Assembly (NCBI RefSeq): GCF_000732905.1 | Contig: NZ_CP007588.1 | Location: 1,116,001-1,180,000, forward strand | Direction: 5' to 3' | Length of the DNA stretch: 64,000 nucleotides | DNA from: Weissella tructae | GTDB lineage: Bacteria > Bacillota > Bacilli > Lactobacillales > Lactobacillaceae | Shown here: piece after piece, positions 56,980-64,000 of the stretch | Position numbering within the stretch: position 1 is the first letter of the stretch | Layout of the letters: every line of letters starts with the position of its first letter | Notes under the pieces: model-generated | What the model saw: the letters and a program-made list of their open reading frames with translations, nothing else | What the model was told of the DNA's origin: nothing | The model's database searches: none | Program-made: the position numbers and the translations under genes

Positions 56980-57398
56980 TATTCACCCTCCATTTGGCGA
57001 GTCACGATTTTAGTTCGGACTGGCAACTTGTTAGATGCAAGACGCAAGGCTTCGCGGGCGACTTCTTCTGAAACTCCACCAACTTCGAACATAACAGTTC
57101 CACGCTTGACAGGTGCAACCCATCCTTCTGGAGAACCCTTACCGTTACCCATACGTACACCAACACCCTTAGAAGTGTATGACAAGTGTGGGTAAATCTT
57201 AATCCAAACTTGACCACCACGCTTCATGTGACGTGTCATGGCAATACGAGCAGCTTCGATTTGACGATTAGTAATCCAGTGTGAACTCGTGGCTTGTAGT
57301 CCGAATTCACCGAAAGATACCTCGCGTCCACCCTTCGCTTCGCCGCGCATGCGACCACGATGTGGACGACGGTACTTTACACGCTTTGGTACTAGCAT
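56979..57398 (-). CDS. rplP: 50S ribosomal protein L16
   Basis: 139 residues. [19 protein letters not shown] and [20 protein letters not shown] [19 protein letters not shown] are diagnostic. L16 orders tRNA in the A- and P-sites. The ATG at 57398 is chosen from homology and AAGGAGG upstream; the frame extends into rpsC but without support. Confidence 0.97.
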   Translation of the reverse strand: MLVPKRVKYRRPHRGRMRGEAKGGREVSFGEFGLQATSSHWITNRQIEAARIAMTRHMKRGGQVWIKIYPHLSYTSKGVGVRMGNGKGSPEGWVAPVKRGTVMFEVGGVSEEVAREALRLASNKLPVRTKIVTRQMEGE

Positions 57399-57399
57399 G

Positions 57400-58068
57400 T
57401 TACTCGCCTCCTTGCTTCTTAACTGACTTCTTTTCTGGCAAAACATCACCACGGTAAATCCAAGTTTTAACACCTAGTTGACCGAAAGTAGTTGTTGCTT
57501 CGTCCCATGAATAGTCGATGTCTGCACGCAATGTGTGCAAAGGCACCGTTCCTTCAGTATATTGTTCAATACGAGCAATATCTGCACCATTCAAACGACC
57601 AGAAACTTGAACCTTGATACCCTTGGCACCTGAACGCATTGCACGTTGCATTGCACCACGCATAGCGCGACGGAAAGCAACACGGCGTTCAAGATCACCA
57701 GCGATTTGTGAACCAACTAGCTTGGCTTCCAAATCAGGCTTCTTAATCTCAATGATGTTGATGTGAACACGTTCACCCTTGGCAACCATCTTTGAAAGTT
57801 GGTTACGCAATGCATCAACTTCTGATCCACCCTTACCAATAACCATACCTGGCTTTGCAGTGTGGATTGAGATGTTTACACGGTTAGCAGTACGTTCAAT
57901 TTCAATACGTGAAACTGATGCATCTGCCAACTTAGTCTCGATATACTTACGCAACTTTGTATCTTCTAAAAGATTAGCTGCGAAGTCCTTCTTGTCTGCG
58001 TACCACTTGGCATCCCAGTCGCGGATGACACCGACACGAAAACCGGTTGGGTTAATCTTTTGACCCAT
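57400..58068 (-). CDS. rpsC: 30S ribosomal protein S3
   Basis: 222 residues. [20 protein letters not shown] starts the protein; the KH domain has [19 protein letters not shown], and the C-terminal domain has [14 protein letters not shown]3 lines the mRNA entry channel. One base separates it from rplP. Confidence 0.98.
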   Translation of the reverse strand: MGQKINPTGFRVGVIRDWDAKWYADKKDFAANLLEDTKLRKYIETKLADASVSRIEIERTANRVNISIHTAKPGMVIGKGGSEVDALRNQLSKMVAKGERVHINIIEIKKPDLEAKLVGSQIAGDLERRVAFRRAMRGAMQRAMRSGAKGIKVQVSGRLNGADIARIEQYTEGTVPLHTLRADIDYSWDEATTTFGQLGVKTWIYRGDVLPEKKSVKKQGGE

Positions 58069-58081
58069 GACTCAATCCTCC

Positions 58082-58429
58082 TTACTTTTCTGTTACCACA
58101 ATAGTAATGTGGCTTGTACGCTTGTTGATTGCTGAAGCTGATCCCTTCGCACGAGGACGGAAACGCTTTAGCGTTGGTCCTTCGTTAGCAAAAGCTTCTG
58201 CAATTACTAGATCTTCACGATCTAGTGAGAAGTTGTTCTCAGCGTTAGCAACAGCTGAGTTCAACACCTTATATACATCTACTGAAGAGTGGTTTGGCAA
58301 GAATTCTAAAATTGCAAATGCCTCTGCCACTGACTTCCCACGAACTTGGTCAAGCACAAGGCGGACCTTACGTGGTGCGACACGAACAGTGTTTGCTGTG
58401 GCGCGTGCTGACGTGATTTGTTCAGCCAT
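58082..58429 (-). CDS. rplV: 50S ribosomal protein L22
   Basis: 115 residues. [20 protein letters not shown] and the C-terminal hairpin [18 protein letters not shown], which lines the exit tunnel and is a macrolide-resistance site, identify L22. AGGAGG precedes the start. Confidence 0.98.
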   Translation of the reverse strand: MAEQITSARATANTVRVAPRKVRLVLDQVRGKSVAEAFAILEFLPNHSSVDVYKVLNSAVANAENNFSLDREDLVIAEAFANEGPTLKRFRPRAKGSASAINKRTSHITIVVTEK

Positions 58430-58446
58430 TGTATTGTCCTCCTCTA

Positions 58447-58728
58447 TTACTTACGCTTTGTCTTCTTATCGTCTGCTGCGTGTCCACGGAATGTACGCGT
58501 AGGAACGAATTCACCCAACTTGTGTCCAACCATATCTTCTTGGACCAAAACTGGAACGTGCTTACGTCCATCATAAACAGCAAAAGTCAATCCGATAAAG
58601 CTAGGAAAAATTGTTGAACGACGTGACCATGTCTTGATAACGGCTTGCTTTTCTGAAGCGTTAGCGGCTTCAACCTTCTTCAACAAGCTAGCGTCAGCAA
58701 AAGGTCCCTTTTTCAAGCTACGACTCAT
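58447..58728 (-). CDS. rpsS: 30S ribosomal protein S19
   Basis: 93 residues. [38 protein letters not shown] and [17 protein letters not shown] are the family signatures. S19 contacts S13 and the subunit bridge in the head. AGGAGG precedes the start. Confidence 0.98.
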   Translation of the reverse strand: MSRSLKKGPFADASLLKKVEAANASEKQAVIKTWSRRSTIFPSFIGLTFAVYDGRKHVPVLVQEDMVGHKLGEFVPTRTFRGHAADDKKTKRK

Positions 58729-58781
58729 GATTGAGTCCTCCTCTCGATTGCTATACTATACTAAGTCGATTTCGACTTAGA

Positions 58782-59615
58782 TTACTTACCCTTACGACCA
58801 CGAACGATAAACTTGCTTGAGCGAGCATTAACGTTACGAGTCTTCTTACCGGCAGTCTTCTTACCCCATGGTGACAATGGTGAAGGACGTCCGATAGGAG
58901 CCTTACCTTCTCCACCACCGTGTGGGTGATCGTTAGGGTTCATTACTGATCCACGAACTGTTGGACGCTTACCACGCCAACGGTTACGACCAGCCTTACC
59001 CCAGTTGATCAATGAGTGTTGTTCGTTTCCGACAACACCAATAGTTGCACGGCAAGTTGCCAAGATCATACGTACTTCACCAGATTGTAGGCGAACAAGT
59101 ACGTACTTTCCTTCCTTACCCAAAACTTGGGCTGACGCTCCAGCTGAACGTACCAATTGTCCACCCTTACCAGGCTTCAATTCGATGTTGTGGATTTGCG
59201 TTCCGTCAGGAATGTTTGACAAAGGCATTGCGTTTCCGACCTTGATGTCGGCTTCAGGACCTGATTCGATAACAGTGTTAACTTCTAGTCCCTTAGGCGC
59301 CAAGATGTAAGCCTTAACTCCGTCAGTGTAGTGAAGAAGCGCAATGTTAGCAGTACGGTTTGGATCGTATTCGATCGCGATAACCTTAGCTGTAACATCA
59401 TCCTTGTTACGCTTAAAGTCGATAACACGGTATTGGCGCTTGTGTCCACCACCACGGTGACGAACAGTCATGTGACCGTAGGCGTTACGTCCACCAGTAC
59501 TTGACTTTGAATCTAGCAAAGTCTTTTCTGGGGTTGTCTTTGTGATTTCAGAAAAATCTGAACCAGTCATATTACGACGACCGTTTGTGGTTGGTTTGAA
59601 TTTCTTGATAGCCAC
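58782..59615 (-). CDS. rplB: 50S ribosomal protein L2
   Basis: 277 residues. L2 is essential for peptidyl-transferase centre assembly. [18 protein letters not shown] at the N-terminus, [20 protein letters not shown] and [19 protein letters not shown], with the conserved His near the active centre, are diagnostic. AGGAGG precedes the start. Confidence 0.98.
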   Translation of the reverse strand: MAIKKFKPTTNGRRNMTGSDFSEITKTTPEKTLLDSKSSTGGRNAYGHMTVRHRGGGHKRQYRVIDFKRNKDDVTAKVIAIEYDPNRTANIALLHYTDGVKAYILAPKGLEVNTVIESGPEADIKVGNAMPLSNIPDGTQIHNIELKPGKGGQLVRSAGASAQVLGKEGKYVLVRLQSGEVRMILATCRATIGVVGNEQHSLINWGKAGRNRWRGKRPTVRGSVMNPNDHPHGGGEGKAPIGRPSPLSPWGKKTAGKKTRNVNARSSKFIVRGRKGK

Positions 59616-59642
59616 GCTAATTTCCTCCTAATTTATTTTTTA

Positions 59643-59930
59643 TTATTGTTCGTTGAATAGTTGGATATCCTTTGAAGCAGCTGACAACTTAACAATTGCC
59701 TTCTTACGCTTCTTAGTGTATCCTGCGTAGCGTCCTTGACGCTTTAGCTTACCACGTACGTTTGCAGTATTGATCTTTTCGATTTTAACTTCGAAAATTT
59801 CTTCAATAGCGCGCTTGATTTGTGGCTTAGTAGCGCGAACATCAACTTCAAACGTGTAAGTCTTGCTGTCCAAGACTGACATTGTTTGTTCAGTGATGAT
59901 CGGGCGCAAAATGATATCGCGTGCGTCCAT
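59643..59930 (-). CDS. rplW: 50S ribosomal protein L23
   Basis: 95 residues. [20 protein letters not shown] and [16 protein letters not shown] identify L23, the exit-tunnel protein that docks trigger factor and SRP. It overlaps rplD by one base. Confidence 0.97.
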   Translation of the reverse strand: MDARDIILRPIITEQTMSVLDSKTYTFEVDVRATKPQIKRAIEEIFEVKIEKINTANVRGKLKRQGRYAGYTKKRKKAIVKLSAASKDIQLFNEQ

Positions 59931-60553
59931 TATGCCAAGACCTCCTCAACCTGTGCCAAAGCTGATTGTACAACAACCAACTTATCGTTGTTGATTACGT
60001 CAAGAACGTTAACACCCTTAGCAGTCATTACAGTCACGTTGTTCAAGTTACGTGCTGCCAAAGCTGCGTTTGTGTTGTTATCGTCCAAGACAACCAACGT
60101 CTTTTCGTTTACGTTCAAGTTGTCCAAAACCTTGATGAATTCCTTAGTCTTAGGTGCGTCGAATGTCAATGCATCAACAACAACCAAAGCTGAATCCAAA
60201 ACCTTTTGTGACAATACTGACTTCAAAGCCAAACGGTAAGCCTTCTTAGGCATCTTGTAGGCATATGAACGTGGAGTAGGTCCAAAGACAATTCCACCAC
60301 CACGCCATTGTGGAGAACGGATTGATCCTTGACGAGCACGTCCAGTACCCTTTTGACGCCATGGCTTACGCCCACCACCACGAACAGCTGAGCGGTTCTT
60401 AACGGCGTGTGTACCTTGACGCATTGATGCACGTTGCATCAAAACTGCGTCTGTAATGACATCGTTGTTTGGTTCGATTGCGAAAATTGCGTCATTCAAC
60501 TCAATTTCACCAGCATTTGAACCATCTTGCTTAAACATAGCAATCTTAGTCAT
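59930..60553 (-). CDS. rplD: 50S ribosomal protein L4
   Basis: 207 residues. The loop [18 protein letters not shown] reaches the exit tunnel, and [19 protein letters not shown] is conserved. In E. coli L4 represses the S10 operon; here a long rpsJ leader is present, but L4 control is unproven. AAGGAGG precedes the start. Confidence 0.98.
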   Translation of the reverse strand: MTKIAMFKQDGSNAGEIELNDAIFAIEPNNDVITDAVLMQRASMRQGTHAVKNRSAVRGGGRKPWRQKGTGRARQGSIRSPQWRGGGIVFGPTPRSYAYKMPKKAYRLALKSVLSQKVLDSALVVVDALTFDAPKTKEFIKVLDNLNVNEKTLVVLDDNNTNAALAARNLNNVTVMTAKGVNVLDVINNDKLVVVQSALAQVEEVLA

Positions 60554-60577
60554 GTTTAATTCCTCCTTTCGACCTTA

Positions 60578-61204
60578 TTACTTAGCTTTTACTGAATTCT
60601 TAACAGTAACTAGTGACTTGTTGGCTCCAGGAACGTTTCCCTTAACCAAGATCACGTTGTTTTCAACATCAACGCGAACAACTTGCAAGTTTTGAACAGT
60701 ACGCTTGTGGTTTCCCATACGTCCTGGCAACTTCTTACCCTTGAACACGCGGTTGATAACAGCACCCATTGAACCAGGTCGACGGTGGTAACGTGATCCG
60801 TGAGACATAGGCCCACGTGATTGTCCGTCCTTCTTGATGTTTCCTTGGAAACCATGACCCTTTGTGATTCCAGTAACGTCAACAGCTTCACCAGCGGCGA
60901 AGATATCAACCTTAACTTCATCCCCAACGTTAAATTCACCTTCAGCGTTACGAATCTCACGAATGTAGCGCTTAGGGGTCGTGTTTGCCTTAGCGGCGTG
61001 ACCTTGCTCAGGCTTGTTGCTCAAAACAGCACGCTTATCGTCGAAACCTAGTTGAATTGCTTCGTAACCATCGTTTTCCATAGACTTAACTTGGAAAACA
61101 ACGTTTGGCGTAGCTTCAATTACAGTAACTGGAATAAGTTCACCGTTCTCAGTAAATACCTGAGTCATGCCGACTTTGCGGCCTAAGATACCCTTAGTTG
61201 TCAT
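60578..61204 (-). CDS. rplC: 50S ribosomal protein L3
   Basis: 208 residues. [20 protein letters not shown] at the N-terminus and [13 protein letters not shown], the loop near the peptidyl-transferase centre, identify L3. AAGGAG precedes the start. It follows rpsJ after 92 bases. Confidence 0.98.
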   Translation of the reverse strand: MTTKGILGRKVGMTQVFTENGELIPVTVIEATPNVVFQVKSMENDGYEAIQLGFDDKRAVLSNKPEQGHAAKANTTPKRYIREIRNAEGEFNVGDEVKVDIFAAGEAVDVTGITKGHGFQGNIKKDGQSRGPMSHGSRYHRRPGSMGAVINRVFKGKKLPGRMGNHKRTVQNLQVVRVDVENNVILVKGNVPGANKSLVTVKNSVKAK

Positions 61205-61296
61205 GACTAATCTCCTTTAAATTATAGATATAACATCTTTATCTTTTGGTCAGTTAAATGCGTAACCAGGCAAGTTGTTAATATTTAAAGTTCAAA

Positions 61297-61605
61297 TTAC
61301 AACTTGATTTCGATATTAACACCACTTGGTAGTTCAAGCTTTGACAAAGCATCAACTGTCTTAGCAGTAGGGTTCAAAATGTCGATCAAACGCTTGTGTG
61401 TGCGCATTTCGAATTGTTCACGTGAATCCTTGTGCTTGTGTGGTGAACGCAAAATCGTGTACAAAGTACGTTCCGTTGGCAACGGAATAGGTCCTGAGAT
61501 TTCAGCACCTGTACGCTTTGCCGTTTCAACAATCTTTTCTGCTGATGCGTCCAAGATTTCGTGCTCGTAAGCCTTCAAACGGATACGAATCTTCTTACTT
61601 GCCAT
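61297..61605 (-). CDS. rpsJ: 30S ribosomal protein S10
   Basis: 102 residues. [20 protein letters not shown] and [20 protein letters not shown] are diagnostic; S10 also works as NusE in antitermination. AAGGGAG lies 8 bases before the ATG at 61605; the open frame continues 138 bases upstream through the leader, but that part is not coding. First gene of the S10-spc-alpha supercluster. Confidence 0.98.
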   Translation of the reverse strand: MASKKIRIRLKAYEHEILDASAEKIVETAKRTGAEISGPIPLPTERTLYTILRSPHKHKDSREQFEMRTHKRLIDILNPTAKTVDALSKLELPSGVNIEIKL

Positions 61606-61788
61606 GATAATTCTCCCTTCGTCCATATTGGAATATGCAACTAACTCCGTGAAAGTTACCGACGCACCGTTCGAGGCACCATGCTGGGACCCCGTGGCAA
61701 TGCTGCCGGGTGTGTCGCAACCTCTCACATCAAAGCTTTTCATTATTACGCTCTTTAACGAGGCTTTTCGCCCCCTGAAATAACGTAC
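61606..61788 (-). promoter_or_regulatory. Long structured leader of rpsJ
   Basis: About 180 bases between promoter and rpsJ, notably GC-richer than other spacers here (GGCAGCATTGCC and CCAGCATGG-type stem elements). It probably regulates the S10 operon; I cannot assign it to a defined leader family. Confidence 0.5.
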
Positions 61789-61794
61789 TTGACT

Positions 61795-61823
61795 ATAATA
61801 CTAGATAAAACTATCAATAACAA
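61795..61823 (-). promoter_or_regulatory. Promoter of the S10-spc-alpha cluster
   Basis: TTGTTA, a 17-base spacer and TATTAT on the minus strand, about 185 bases before rpsJ. Confidence 0.65.
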
Positions 61824-62037
61824 GGGTTTTTGCATTATTTTTTCATTTATTTTTTTGGCGCCGCTTTCATAGATTTCCCCGAAAAGAACAGCAATATTAC
61901 CTACCCCTTTTATATAGTAGAAAGTTGTTAAAAAATGGTTCATTTCGTAAATTTAACCTGACTTTTAGTACGGAATAGTTTACACTAAGTATCATAAAAT
62001 ACCTTGTTTAAAAGTAAACAAAGAAGGGAATCGCGCC

Positions 62038-63030
62038 ATGGCGACGACAAGTCATAAACTACATTCAATATGGGACGACCTTCCCACAATGCAAAAGGAC
62101 TTAACTTCCGTTAGTCAAGTAATCGAAGAAAACCTAGAGGTTAGTAACGCAGATGTACAAGCTGCACTGATTAACATGATGACAGGGAGCGGTAAATTCT
62201 TGCGCCCTGCCTTAACCTTGTTAGCAGGTCAATTCGCACCACATAACCATAAAAACTTAATCGCCTTAGCGGCTAGTGTTGAAATCCTACACTCTGCATC
62301 ATTAATTCATGATGACATTATCGATGATTCTCCACTACGTCGACACCAAGCATCTATGCAAGCACAATTTGGTAAAGACATTGCCGTTTATGCCGGAGAT
62401 GTTCTATTCGCTAAAACTTTCAACTTATTAGCTTGGCATATTCAAGATATCAGCACGAGCCGTATGGCAACTGGTTATCTAACTGATCTACTAGAAGGTG
62501 AATTAGAACAACGCTCTAACTACTATCGATTAGATATGTCTTTAGATGACTACCTATCACAAATCGCTGGTAAGACTGCTAGCTTGTTTGAACTAGCAAT
62601 TCGCCTTGGTACATCTACTTGGGAAGAAACGCCTGCCAATGTTGAACAACATCTAACAACATTTGCGTACAATTTAGGCATGGCCTTCCAAATCGCGGAT
62701 GATATCTTAGATTACGAAAACGACAGTAATACACTTGGTAAGCCAACATTAAATGACTTGCGTGAAGGAATCTATTCTGCCCCCCTACTATTGGCCTTGC
62801 AAAAGAATCCTGAACTAGCTAACATCTTAAACAAGCGTTTTGATATGACAGATGATGAAGCACAAAGCATCGCTGATTACGTTCTATCATCAGGCGCTTT
62901 AGATGAAGCGAAAGAGTTAGCACTTGATTACGCTAATCGAGCAGATGATATGATCGACTTATTACCTGATTGCGAAAGCAAAGATATCTTGATGGACTTA
63001 CAAACAAAATTAATTGCGCGTCAGGACTAA
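62038..63030 (+). CDS. Polyprenyl diphosphate synthase (long-chain, quinone side-chain type)
   Basis: Trans-isoprenyl diphosphate synthase of 330 residues that builds the prenyl chain of menaquinone or a related lipid. First Asp-rich motif in LIHDDIIDDSPLRR, second in FQIADDILDYEND; GSGKFLRPALTLLAG is conserved too. Chain length cannot be read reliably by eye. AAGGGAA precedes the start. No menA or ubiE neighbour is in the window. With NDH-2 it hints at a facultative quinone-linked NADH oxidation path. Confidence 0.85.
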   Translation: MATTSHKLHSIWDDLPTMQKDLTSVSQVIEENLEVSNADVQAALINMMTGSGKFLRPALTLLAGQFAPHNHKNLIALAASVEILHSASLIHDDIIDDSPLRRHQASMQAQFGKDIAVYAGDVLFAKTFNLLAWHIQDISTSRMATGYLTDLLEGELEQRSNYYRLDMSLDDYLSQIAGKTASLFELAIRLGTSTWEETPANVEQHLTTFAYNLGMAFQIADDILDYENDSNTLGKPTLNDLREGIYSAPLLLALQKNPELANILNKRFDMTDDEAQSIADYVLSSGALDEAKELALDYANRADDMIDLLPDCESKDILMDLQTKLIARQD

Positions 63031-63050
63031 TAGTCACGACGAACAAAATA

Positions 63051-63082
63051 AAAAGCCTACTCAGTACTGAGTAGGCTTTTTT
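63051..63082. terminator. Bidirectional terminator between the prenyl synthase gene and tsaD
   Basis: Perfect stem AAAGCCTACTCA/TGAGTAGGCTTT with A- and T-runs on both sides. Confidence 0.92.
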
Positions 63083-63097
63083 GTATCATCATAATTG

Positions 63098-64000
63098 TTA
63101 AAATTCTTCTTCATCTAAGTAAGGGAATTCTAATCCAGGATTTGCATTCAAGCGCCAATCACCACGTACATCATGACGATAGGCAATATCTCCAGCTGCA
63201 CCAATCATTGCTGCATTATCTCCAGCTAATGATAAAGGCACGGGAATATACGTTGTTTCCGGGAATTCTACCATCATATCTGATAATTCAGCACGCAAAC
63301 CTTTGTTAGCGGCTACTCCACCAGCAACAATAAAACTCTTCACCGGATATTCTTGCAAGGCACGACGTGTCTTAGTCACTAGCACTTCAACTACGGCTGC
63401 TTGGAAACTCGTTGCAAGATTAACTTCATCCACTTCTTCGCCACGTTGTTCTGCATTATGCAGTAAGTTGATAACTGCACTCTTCAGACCTGAAAATGAG
63501 AAGTCAAAATTATCTTCCTTCACCATAGCACGGGGTAGATTGTACGTATCTTGCCCTTGATGCGCCATTTCATCCAAGATTTTTCCTGATGGGTATGGTA
63601 AGCCCATTACACGACCAACCTTATCGTACGCTTCACCAGCGGCATCGTCACGTGTATCACCAATTACGACGTAATCAAATTCTTCACGCATTAAGACCAA
63701 TTCTGTATGTCCACCTGAAACCATCAAAGCTAAGGCTGGATACACAATCGGCTCAACGAAGTTAGCTGCACTGATGTGCCCAGCTAAATGAATCACTGGC
63801 ACCAATGGTAACCTATGTGCCCAAGCAATTGTTTTTGCTGCGGTAACACCAATTAACAACGCCCCAACCAAACCAGGTCCCTGCGTCACTGCAATCGCTG
63901 TTAAATCATCATATGTTAATCCAGCGTCACTTAAGGCCGCATCTGCCAAGATAGTCACTTGTTCAATATGGTGACGACTTGCCACTTCCGGAACAATACC
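63098..64000 (-). CDS. tsaD: tRNA threonylcarbamoyladenosine synthase subunit TsaD, truncated by window edge
   Basis: Catalytic subunit of TsaBDE that places the threonylcarbamoyl group on A37 of ANN-decoding tRNAs. The visible 300 residues lack the N-terminus, which lies beyond 64000; the frame is open to the edge and reads [10 protein letters not shown], a conserved segment. The metal motif VIHLAGH (HxxxH), [20 protein letters not shown] and [12 protein letters not shown] are typical. Confidence 0.96.
   Translation of the reverse strand, partial: GIVPEVASRHHIEQVTILADAALSDAGLTYDDLTAIAVTQGPGLVGALLIGVTAAKTIAWAHRLPLVPVIHLAGHISAANFVEPIVYPALALMVSGGHTELVLMREEFDYVVIGDTRDDAAGEAYDKVGRVMGLPYPSGKILDEMAHQGQDTYNLPRAMVKEDNFDFSFSGLKSAVINLLHNAEQRGEEVDEVNLATSFQAAVVEVLVTKTRRALQEYPVKSFIVAGGVAANKGLRAELSDMMVEFPETTYIPVPLSLAGDNAAMIGAAGDIAYRHDVRGDWRLNANPGLEFPYLDEEEF

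Noticed and set aside
61606..61743. N-terminal extension of S10
   Set aside because: S10 normally starts at [10 protein letters not shown], with a good ribosome binding site at 61605; the upstream codons are the leader.

Overview
The window looks like chromosomal DNA of a low-GC Gram-positive lactic acid bacterium, most likely a heterofermenter of the Lactobacillaceae; Weissella is my best guess. The evidence is a D-lactate dehydrogenase, an acetolactate synthase/decarboxylase pair, AGGAGG-type ribosome binding sites, a Met T-box on metQNI, Firmicutes-type ribosomal leaders, and the gene orders rapZ-glmR-whiA-clpP and cysS-mrnC-rlmB-sigH-rpmG-secE-nusG-rplK-rplA-rplJ-rplL. The species cannot be fixed without a search.

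Layout. 1-1352: acetoin branch (alsS 3' end, alsD). 1.4-6.7 kb: deoxyribosyltransferase, GNAT, tRNA-Gln, MarR, universal stress protein, rpmF (L32), then ldhD with an orphan PTS-IIC-like membrane protein. 6.9-15.3 kb: clpP, a DUF1801 gene, whiA, glmR, rapZ, a 1.4-kb island with short peptides and a candidate small RNA, then uvrA. 15.4-17.4 kb: small membrane protein and gntP. 17.4-22.2 kb: AT-rich insert with a ComX/SigX-like sigma factor and a 1217-residue STAND NTPase. 22.3-26.6 kb: rpsI, rplM, truA and the ECF energy module. 26.7-34.3 kb: acyltransferase, TrmH-family methylase, NDH-2 fused to a membrane domain, Mn/Zn ABC transporter, cupin, msrB. 34.4-41.4 kb: rplL to cysS. 41.5-47.6 kb: VOC protein, nadE-pncB, T-box-controlled metQNI. 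47.9-61.8 kb: the S10-spc-alpha ribosomal supercluster on the minus strand. 62-64 kb: polyprenyl diphosphate synthase and the truncated tsaD.

How the genes work together. AlsS/AlsD and LdhD dispose of pyruvate, giving acetoin and D-lactate. NDH-2 and the long-chain prenyl synthase fit a facultative NADH-quinone chain. PncB and NadE turn nicotinate into NAD. The ECF module powers vitamin S-components encoded elsewhere. MetQNI expression appears tied to uncharged tRNA-Met. Ribosomal transcription units carry their own promoters and leaders, including a clear L10 leader attenuator.

Best candidates for new biology are the STAND NTPase, read as a probable Avs-like antiphage sensor with a degenerate nuclease-like N-terminus, and the sigma factor gene immediately downstream with its own promoter over the STAND stop codon. 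Next is the uvrA-rapZ island, which holds a promoter/stem-loop/terminator small-RNA candidate and several short ORFs, one with its ribosome binding site inside an inverted repeat. Both solute-binding proteins lack a lipobox cysteine, the adenylate kinase lacks the LID insert, and rpsN is missing from the spc operon.
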